Position numbers and translations under genes: made by a program. The notes beneath the pieces were generated by a model. The model made no database searches. It was not told the origin of the DNA and saw only the letters and a list, made by a program, of their open reading frames with translations. A stretch of DNA of 9,725 nt from an uncultured Sphingobacteriales bacterium (GTDB lineage: Bacteria > Bacteroidota > Bacteroidia > Chitinophagales > Chitinophagaceae): assembly GCA_946887085.1 (NCBI GenBank), contig CAMPKG010000109.1, positions 1 through 9,725 of the forward strand, read 5' to 3'. Of the stretch, positions 1 to 4,761 are shown in pieces; the first letter of the stretch is position 1, and each line of letters starts with the position of its first letter.

Positions 1-103
1 ATGTTTTTCTATTGCAAAAATACGTAATTAACGCCTGTTTGCCAACTTTATTCCATTTCAGAATAAATCTGTAATTTTCCCGCATATATCAATCAGACAA
101 ATA

Positions 104-1567
104 ATGAACGACCAGATACGCAGCCTGCAGCCTCAAGTTTTGTGGGACCATTTTACCGACCTGAATGCGGTACCGCGCCCTTCGAAGAAAGAGGAAAGGG
201 TGATCGCTTTTATGAAAGAGTTTGGCGAAAAGCTGGGGCTGCCGACCAGAGTGGACGAAGTGGGCAATGTCATTATCAAAAAGCCGGCATCGAAGGGAAT
301 GGAAGACCGCGAAACCATCGTGATGCAGAGCCACCTGGATATGGTGCATCAGAAGAACAACGATACTACGTTCAATTTCGACCAGCAGGGTATAGAAATG
401 TATATAGACGGCGACTGGGTGAAAGCCAAAGGCACCACACTTGGCGCTGACAATGGCATCGGTGTGGCAGCTATCATGTCGCTGCTGGCGTCGAGTGATA
501 TACCGCATCCGCCGATAGAGGCATTGTTCACCATCGACGAGGAAACAGGCATGACAGGCGCGAAAGCGCTGAAGGGTGGTATGCTGACAGGCAAAATGCT
601 GCTGAACCTGGATACTGAAGAGGATAAAGAACTGACCATAGGTTGTGCGGGCGGGGTAGATGTTACTGCTACCGGAAACTATACACAGGCAAAACCTGCA
701 GGGGGCAAAGCCTTCAAATTATCCGTAAAAGGACTGACAGGCGGGCATTCGGGTGGCGATATACACCTGGGCCGCGGCAATGCCAACAAGCTGATGAACC
801 GCGTGTTGCTGGCTTTGAGCAAAGCGTACGACATCGGCATCGCATCTATAGACGGCGGCAGCCTGCGCAATGCGATACCGCGTGAATCGGTTGCTGTGAT
901 CGTAGTAGCTGATGAACACGTACAGGCACTGAGAAAAACCGCTGCTGAACTTGGTGATATCCTGCGCAGCGAATACAAAACGACAGACCCCAACCTGCAG
1001 CTGAGTGTTGAAGATGCGGACATGCCTGCACAGGTGATGGATAATGATTTCCTGCAAAAACTGCTAAGGGTGACCTATGCTTGTCCCAATGGCATCTACC
1101 GGATGAGCCCGGATATAAAAGGACTGGTGCAAAGCTCTAACAACCTGGCACGTGTACTGGTAAAGGATGGCAGCTACAGCCTGCAGTGCCTCACCCGCAG
1201 CTCGGTAGAAAGCGAGAAAGAAGACCTGCGCGATGCCATAACCGGAGCCTTTGAATTGCTTGGCGCAGGCAACATCACCTATGGTGGTGCCTACCCCGGC
1301 TGGCAGCCCAACCCGGATGCTACGATAGTTAAACTGATGAGCCAGACCTATGAAGAAATGTTTGACGAGCCTGCTCATGTAAACGCGGTACATGCAGGAC
1401 TGGAATGCGGCATCATCGGCATCAACTATCCCAACATGGAAATGATCTCTTTCGGCCCCAACATCTACGGCGCACACTCACCCGACGAGCGTGTGCAGAT
1501 AAGTTCTGTACAGAAATTCTGGAAGTATTTGCTGGAGGTGTTGAAGATGATACCGAGTAAGAATTGA
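104..1567 (+). CDS. pepD: Cytosolic aminoacyl-histidine (Xaa-His) dipeptidase PepD, M20 family
   Basis: A di-zinc metallopeptidase that cleaves dipeptides with broad specificity in the cytoplasm, the last step of peptide use. The 487-residue length and N-terminus (IRSLQP, then PRPSKKEER) are typical of PepD. Metal and catalytic residues can be placed by motif: H77 and D79 in SHLDM, D116 in LGADNG, E146/E147 in IDEETG, D170 in LNLD and H458 in YGAHSPDE. Each lies three residues before the corresponding position I recall for E. coli PepD, so the active site appears complete. The lid/dimerisation domain falls roughly between residues 185 and 395, with GGHSGGD at 213-219. The ATG at 104 is chosen because the family N-terminus begins right there; no Shine-Dalgarno is visible, as usual in Bacteroidota. 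It stands alone, with no obvious terminator before the convergent gene at 1618. Identification is firm; the physiological substrate is not known. Confidence 0.95.
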   Translation: MNDQIRSLQPQVLWDHFTDLNAVPRPSKKEERVIAFMKEFGEKLGLPTRVDEVGNVIIKKPASKGMEDRETIVMQSHLDMVHQKNNDTTFNFDQQGIEMYIDGDWVKAKGTTLGADNGIGVAAIMSLLASSDIPHPPIEALFTIDEETGMTGAKALKGGMLTGKMLLNLDTEEDKELTIGCAGGVDVTATGNYTQAKPAGGKAFKLSVKGLTGGHSGGDIHLGRGNANKLMNRVLLALSKAYDIGIASIDGGSLRNAIPRESVAVIVVADEHVQALRKTAAELGDILRSEYKTTDPNLQLSVEDADMPAQVMDNDFLQKLLRVTYACPNGIYRMSPDIKGLVQSSNNLARVLVKDGSYSLQCLTRSSVESEKEDLRDAITGAFELLGAGNITYGGAYPGWQPNPDATIVKLMSQTYEEMFDEPAHVNAVHAGLECGIIGINYPNMEMISFGPNIYGAHSPDERVQISSVQKFWKYLLEVLKMIPSKN

Positions 1568-1617
1568 TTGCGCCAGGTGGCAATACCAGCACCACTCTAA
1601 ATGAGAACGAAAATTAA

Positions 1618-2076
1618 TTATGGAACTACTAGCGTCCAGTTATGTGCGTTTAGATAGTCTATATTTGCATCGAATCGTCGCAAGGGCTTTAGGTATTTCT
1701 TTAAGGAGTCACAATCCTGGTTCGACGTATTTTTAGGATCACCTGTGTGGTACCGCATCGCCGAATCGATATCGTAAATGAAGAACATTAGTGTGTTGGA
1801 GGGAAGGTCTCTAAATCGCTCTTCCCAAGACATGCGAATTCCATATATTTCCGTACTGTTAGGTTCTACTGTTACACTGGCATCATAAACAGGGCATCCA
1901 TTAAATTGGAAGTTGACTGTGTCGGGAAAACTATTTGATGTAATAACCACAACGCTGTTGGGATGATTGTTGACGATCTTCAGCCTTCTGTCAGTTTTGC
2001 TCAGCTTGTCGCTGTCGCATGAATGCAGTAGTGAACTAAAAACAATGAAAAATAATATTGTTGAGCGTCCAAACAC
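1618..2076 (-). CDS. Putative small lipoprotein of unknown function
   Basis: A 152-residue protein I cannot name. The N-terminus looks like a lipoprotein signal: R4, a hydrophobic stretch ILFFIVFSSLL and a lipobox-like LLHSC with C20 as the lipidation site, followed by DSDK. The mature part has a short beta-rich look (RLKIVNNHPNSVVVIT) and ends RRFDANIDYLNAHNWTLVVP. This resembles, from memory, Bacteroidota hypothetical proteins ending in L..NWTI.YP. The start is GTG at 2076; a stop lies four codons upstream in frame, and the ATG at 2078 is in a different frame and gives only a short peptide, so GTG is the only start that keeps the signal peptide. The gene is visibly AT-richer than pepD (one 60-base line counted: 25 G/C here versus 36 in pepD), and its upstream side runs straight into repeats. 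It may be an accessory gene. A real gene is likely; function unknown. Confidence 0.65.
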   Translation of the reverse strand: MFGRSTILFFIVFSSLLHSCDSDKLSKTDRRLKIVNNHPNSVVVITSNSFPDTVNFQFNGCPVYDASVTVEPNSTEIYGIRMSWEERFRDLPSNTLMFFIYDIDSAMRYHTGDPKNTSNQDCDSLKKYLKPLRRFDANIDYLNAHNWTLVVP

Positions 2077-2114
2077 ATGACGAAATTAAGCTTTTCCCGT
2101 TTTCTATGATCGGG

Positions 2115-2129
2115 GTTTCCACCTGACAC
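2115..2129. repeat. 15-bp motif, first copy (second copy at 4737-4751)
   Basis: The sequence gtttccacctgacac occurs here and again, identical and in the same orientation, at 4737-4751, where it is half of a larger palindrome. Both copies lie in non-coding DNA. A chance 15-bp match in under 10 kb is unlikely, so this is probably a dispersed genomic repeat. Confidence 0.55.
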
Positions 2130-2133
2130 AGAT

Positions 2134-2190
2134 GTAACCCATCTCGTCCTCGTTTGTAACCCCAATCTCGTCCTCGTCTGCAACGAGGAT
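2134..2190. repeat. Two-copy tandem repeat ending in a hairpin (REP-like)
   Basis: The 13-mer atctcgtcctcgt occurs at 2141-2153 and 2165-2177, a 24-bp period, each copy preceded by gtaaccc-type sequence. The second copy continues into a perfect hairpin: tcctcgt (2171-2177), loop ctgca, acgagga (2183-2189). The first copy lacks the second stem arm. This unit shares no sequence with the repeats bounding the transposase, so it is a separate repeat family beside the RAYT. Confidence 0.6.
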
Positions 2191-2224
2191 GCACCGGGAT
2201 AACCAATTTCAATGAAAGCAAAAT

Positions 2225-2291
2225 GAAGCAAATACCCCGTTCGGCGTAGTCCTAGACTACGTCGCCCCGGCTGCAAATCCCCTGATTTGCG
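2225..2291. repeat. Left 67-bp inverted repeat of the RAYT element
   Basis: The reverse complement of this stretch aligns over its full 67 bp with 2888-2954. Exact blocks of 19, 10, 13 and 9 bp are separated by short diverged spacers. It holds two hairpins: gcaaatc/gatttgc with a 4-nt loop (2273-2290), and cgtagtc/gactacg with a 3-nt loop (2245-2261), extendable to 2242-2264 with one G-T pair. The inner edge lies 6 bp past the transposase stop codon. Two linked short stem-loops in inverted order on both sides of a RAYT gene is the arrangement described for REP/BIME sequences mobilised by RAYTs. Confidence 0.85.
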
Positions 2292-2297
2292 AACAAG

Positions 2298-2849
2298 TTA
2301 GTCATACCAATCAGATACCTGAAAAAAGACAGCCTCGTTATTATTCAGCGATCTGGCACTGCTATAGATATAATCCTCTTCACGCTCCACCCATCCGGCG
2401 CGGACAGGGTTTTGATGAATATAATTCAGCTTCTGCATAAAAAAAGGCTTTGTCCGGATCTCTTCAGCATGATTATCGTGCGTCCACACCTGGTAGTGGC
2501 TATTCCTTTTGTGCTGTGAGGCATTCCACTCAAATCGGTGCAGCATCCATTCTCTACGGCTTTCCGGTTCATTTTCTATCGTTTCCAATATCTTATTTGC
2601 TGTGTATTTTTTGAAATCGCGAATACTGGCTGATAATTTACCCATACTGCTGCGGACAATGAGATGAATATGATTGGTCATGACCACAAAGCCGTAGATC
2701 TCAAGGCCATGGTTCTGTTTATAAAAACTAAGGTTGTCGGTAATGATATCTTTATACGTCTTTCGGGTAAAAACATCTACCCAGTCTACAATAGTAAACG
2801 TCAGAAAATGCGTGGCGAACTGGTCGTTGATTTGATAACCTGTGCTCAT
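2298..2849 (-). CDS. REP-associated tyrosine transposase (RAYT), Y1/HUH superfamily
   Basis: A 183-residue single-domain protein of the IS200-like Y1 transposase family, which nicks single-stranded DNA at hairpins through a 5'-phosphotyrosine. The HUH metal motif is H60-I-H62 in TNHIHLIV. The helix with the nucleophile is best placed at Y143 in LNYIHQNPVRAG, the family's signature segment, followed by YIYSSARSL. Length and the intact motifs indicate a full-length, potentially active enzyme. The ATG at 2849 begins MSTGYQI, and the upstream DNA contains the right inverted repeat from 2888. The gene stands alone on the minus strand with no partner TnpB. RAYTs are usually single-copy, vertically kept genes that act on REP hairpins rather than moving themselves; the inverted REP pair around this one fits that role. 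Class is confident; activity is inferred. Confidence 0.92.
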   Translation of the reverse strand: MSTGYQINDQFATHFLTFTIVDWVDVFTRKTYKDIITDNLSFYKQNHGLEIYGFVVMTNHIHLIVRSSMGKLSASIRDFKKYTANKILETIENEPESRREWMLHRFEWNASQHKRNSHYQVWTHDNHAEEIRTKPFFMQKLNYIHQNPVRAGWVEREEDYIYSSARSLNNNEAVFFQVSDWYD

Positions 2850-2887
2850 TCACCTAAAATACGGCTGGTTTTGTTATTTTACGGTAT

Positions 2888-2954
2888 CGCAAATCAGGGG
2901 ATTTGCTTCCTTGTCGACGTAGTCGGGGGACTACGCCGAACTGGGATTTGCTTC
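2888..2954. repeat. Right 67-bp inverted repeat of the RAYT element
   Basis: Mirror image of the repeat at 2225-2291. It contains the hairpin gcaaatc/gatttgc (2889-2906, 4-nt loop, the exact reverse complement of the left one) and a second hairpin at 2914-2939. The second has stem cgtagtc/gactacg round a GGGG loop, lengthened by three outer base pairs beyond an A/C mismatch. The inner edge begins 39 bp upstream of the transposase ATG, so it could also affect the gene's own expression. Confidence 0.85.
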
Positions 2955-2988
2955 CTTGTCGACGTAGTCGGGGGGAGTACGCCGAACT
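2898..2988. repeat. Two-unit direct repeat (about 45 bp) extending the right inverted repeat
   Basis: The unit beginning gggatttgcttccttgtc at 2898 recurs at 2943, a 45-bp period. The copies differ by one extra G in the loop and one C-to-G change in the second stem arm (gactacg becomes gagtacg), so the second hairpin (2959-2985) carries a mismatch. The second unit lacks the first stem arm of the gcaaatc hairpin. This head-to-tail growth is typical of BIME arrays; the outer copy seems to be decaying. Confidence 0.8.
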
Positions 2989-3002
2989 GGCATATGCATT
3001 AA

Positions 3003-3022
3003 CTCCGCTCTTTAGAGCGGAG
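3003..3022. terminator. Perfect hairpin, possible auxiliary terminator
   Basis: Stem ctccgctc/gagcggag, 8 bp, with a 4-nt loop ttta. No long T-run follows on either strand, so it is a weak terminator alone. It lies just past the terminator at 3031-3052 as read from the minus-strand gene, and just outside the repeat island, so it could act as a back-up terminator or an RNA-stabilising end. Confidence 0.4.
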
Positions 3023-3030
3023 AAAGAAAT

Positions 3031-3052
3031 AAGAAAAAATGGCTTTAGCCAT
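3031..3052 (-). terminator. Intrinsic terminator of the gene at 3064-3381
   Basis: On the minus strand: stem atggc/gccat with loop taaa (3039-3052), followed at once by tttttttctt. It begins 11 bases beyond the stop codon of the upstream minus-strand gene. The stem is short (5 bp) but the T-run is good. Confidence 0.65.
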
Positions 3053-3063
3053 GACTCTCCCTC

Positions 3064-3381
3064 TTATGGTGACTGGTGCAGGCGCGTATTGCTTATTTCC
3101 TGCCTTCTACTATGGTTGAAAATACTATCGGCCACCTGATTATACTTTACAAGCTCCTCATCCAGCACACAGCCTTTTGATACCACCGTTATTCCCAGCT
3201 TTCTCCCTTTCTCTACCAATTCTTTCGACGGTCCCGCAAAACCAAATGCATAGTATTTCAGCTGGCCTTTTTTAAGGTCTGATAAAGCCAGATCTTTCAT
3301 ATCAACTGCCTTGGGTTTCTGTGCCGATAAGCTGAATGTGAATGCTACGACGGCCAGTATTATTAACAAACGGGGAATCAT
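3064..3381 (-). CDS. Small secreted protein of unknown function
   Basis: A 105-residue protein with a clear Sec signal peptide: MIPR, a hydrophobic core LLIILAVVAFTFSL and a probable cleavage after SAQ or SLSAQ. The mature part is about 84 residues. The core contains KYYAFGFAGPS, ELVEKGRKLGITVVSKGC and a following YNQVADS. This order (EKxxxLGI, then GC, then YN) loosely recalls small Bacteroidota periplasmic proteins annotated as FEKKY-domain, but the match is from memory and the segment after YN is not what I would expect (NHSRRQEISNTRLHQSP). The single mature cysteine is in SKGCV. It has its own terminator and diverges from the permease gene 88 bp away, so it is a monocistron. No function is assigned. 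Confidence 0.65.
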   Translation of the reverse strand: MIPRLLIILAVVAFTFSLSAQKPKAVDMKDLALSDLKKGQLKYYAFGFAGPSKELVEKGRKLGITVVSKGCVLDEELVKYNQVADSIFNHSRRQEISNTRLHQSP

Positions 3382-3469
3382 CTTCGGTCTTTACAGAATA
3401 GATGCTGTCGGATGCACATTTCCATAAACTGTCACCTATACTTGGCATAAATATTAAGCTGGGCTATAC
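3382..3469. promoter_or_regulatory. Divergent intergenic region with a possible permease promoter
   Basis: These 88 bp must carry the start signals for both the secreted-protein gene and the permease. For the permease strand, tatacttg at 3437-3444 matches the Bacteroidota -7 consensus TAnnTTTG with one mismatch, 25 bp before the ATG. I see no clear TTTG element at the proper distance upstream, so the assignment is tentative. No good minus-strand candidate was found. Confidence 0.3.
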
Positions 3470-4690
3470 ATGGCTCAACTTAAACGCACACTGGGGCTTG
3501 CAGAGTGTATTTTCTTCGGCACAGGTTCTATACTTGGCGCAGGCATTTATGCCATAGTGGGGAAGGTGGCAGGCTTTAGTGGCAATATGGTCTGGCTGTC
3601 CTTCCTTATCGCTTCATTTACAGCCCTGATGACAGCGTTCTCTTATGCGGAGCTGAGCAGCATGTACCCCAAAAGCGGCGGTGAATATGTGTACGTAAAA
3701 GAAGCTTTCAATGAAAAGATCGGAGCCATCATAGGCATCATTATTTCGATCAACGGGATGGTGAGTGGGGCCACAGTCTCGATAGCTTTTGCAGGATATT
3801 TTTCTGAATTGCTCGATGTGAATATGCGCATCGCTTCGGTAGGTATTATCGGGCTGGTATGGCTGGTCAATGTAACGGGCATCCGGCAATCCTCTGTCGT
3901 CAATATCATTTTCACCCTCATTGAAATGTCGGGGCTGGCGCTGGTCATCTATGTTGCGCTTCCATATTTTGGAGAGGCTGATTATTTCGAGCTGCCGCCT
4001 GAAGGCTTCAACCATGTGCTGCTGGCATCGGCGCTCAGCTTTTTCGCTTATATAGGGTTCGAAGAGATCGTGAAACTGGCGGAAGAAACTAAAAAGCCGG
4101 AAAGCACGATCTCAAAAGCGCTATTCGTTTCTTCTGCTATTGTAAGCGTTGTGTATGTGACCATCGCCATGCTGGCAGTGAGCGCCATACCCTGGGAGGA
4201 ATTGAAGGAGAGCAAACATCCTTTGTCTGATATAGTGGACAAAAAGTTCGGGGAAACAGGTGCTACCATCATTGCGGTCATCGCACTGTTCTCTACAACC
4301 AACACCATACTTTCCAATATGCTGGGTAGCTCGCGGGTAATGCTCAATATGTCGAAAGAGCAGAAATGGCTGGGCAAGCTGGCTTATGTATCGCCTAAGA
4401 GAAAGACTCCGGTGTTCGCATTGATCGCCGTCGCAGTTGTGATGGTAAGTTTCGCGCTGATAGGCAGCCTTGAAACAGTAGCCTTTATCGCCAACCTTTT
4501 CATTTTCGTCACATTTATGTCGGTAAATGTTTCAGCAATAGTGTTGCGCAAAAAGCAGGCGCGGTTTGAACGGCCTTACAAGATACCGTTGAATGTTGGC
4601 GATGTCCCGGTTCTGTCTGTTGTAGGCGTAATAATGACGCTGCTATTATTCTGCTATTCCATTTATGGATTGACAATATCGGCTGTATAA
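3470..4690 (+). CDS. APC-superfamily amino acid permease
   Basis: A cytoplasmic-membrane secondary transporter for amino acids. The first membrane helix carries the substrate-binding break GTGSILGAGIYAIVGK (residues 17-32); helix 6 has the family's FAYIGFEEIVKLAEETKKPE (192-210); GSSRVMLNMSKEQKW (286-300) is the conserved loop after helix 8. Hydrophobic segments fall at about 13-33, 40-62, 84-112, 120-138, 141-166, 182-202, 217-240, 262-285, 313-333, 335-358 and 378-402. That is eleven, whereas the standard APC fold has twelve; the protein ends just after the eleventh (406 residues, somewhat short). The helix 6/loop signature resembles the cationic amino acid and YhdG-like branches, but the substrate cannot be read from sequence. 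The gene stands alone, followed three bases on by a strong terminator. Family sure, substrate unknown. Confidence 0.88.
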   Translation: MAQLKRTLGLAECIFFGTGSILGAGIYAIVGKVAGFSGNMVWLSFLIASFTALMTAFSYAELSSMYPKSGGEYVYVKEAFNEKIGAIIGIIISINGMVSGATVSIAFAGYFSELLDVNMRIASVGIIGLVWLVNVTGIRQSSVVNIIFTLIEMSGLALVIYVALPYFGEADYFELPPEGFNHVLLASALSFFAYIGFEEIVKLAEETKKPESTISKALFVSSAIVSVVYVTIAMLAVSAIPWEELKESKHPLSDIVDKKFGETGATIIAVIALFSTTNTILSNMLGSSRVMLNMSKEQKWLGKLAYVSPKRKTPVFALIAVAVVMVSFALIGSLETVAFIANLFIFVTFMSVNVSAIVLRKKQARFERPYKIPLNVGDVPVLSVVGVIMTLLLFCYSIYGLTISAV

Positions 4691-4716
4691 AAAAACCTCC
4701 CGAAGGAGGTTTCTAT
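4691..4716. terminator. Bidirectional intrinsic terminator between the permease and htpG
   Basis: Stem aaacctcc/ggaggttt (4693-4712) with a cgaa tetraloop, starting right after the permease stop codon. The plus strand reads into tttctatta and the minus strand into a run of seven T's after ggagg, so it can end both convergent genes and is stronger for htpG. Confidence 0.85.
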
Positions 4717-4725
4717 TATAGAAGT

Positions 4726-4752
4726 GGTGTCAGGATGTTTCCACCTGACACC
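4726..4752. repeat. Perfect 9-bp palindrome containing the second copy of the 15-bp motif
   Basis: ggtgtcagg (4726-4734) and cctgacacc (4744-4752) form a perfect stem with a 9-nt loop. The right arm plus loop includes gtttccacctgacac, identical to 2115-2129. It lies in the gap between the permease terminator and the htpG stop, with no T-run of its own. Most simply a REP-like dispersed palindrome; an RNA 3'-end role for htpG is possible. Confidence 0.55.
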
Positions 4753-4761
4753 TAATAATGT

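Noticed and set aside
38..79. Possible pepD promoter (tttg at 38-41 and taattttc at 72-79)
   Set aside because: The -7-like element has one mismatch and the spacing between the two is 30 bp, well beyond the usual 19-21 or so for Bacteroidota promoters.
1568..1617. Terminator between pepD and the convergent lipoprotein gene
   Set aside because: No stem followed by a T-run could be found in this 50-bp gap on either strand.
2001..2276. 91-residue open frame on the minus strand with TRTRLGLQTRTRW repeats
   Set aside because: It is a translation of the non-coding tandem repeat and left inverted repeat plus the start of the lipoprotein gene in another frame; the protein repeat only mirrors the 24-bp DNA repeat.
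2898..2988. Possible minimal CRISPR array (two similar direct repeats)
   Set aside because: The two copies are adjacent with no unique spacers, the units are imperfect hairpins shared in inverted form with the other side of the RAYT, and no cas gene is present.
2664..3002. 112-residue plus-strand open frame with a repeated GICFLVDVVGG motif
   Set aside because: The first half is antisense to the RAYT and the repeated motif is the 45-bp REP unit read through (period divisible by three). No start signal or protein-like composition.
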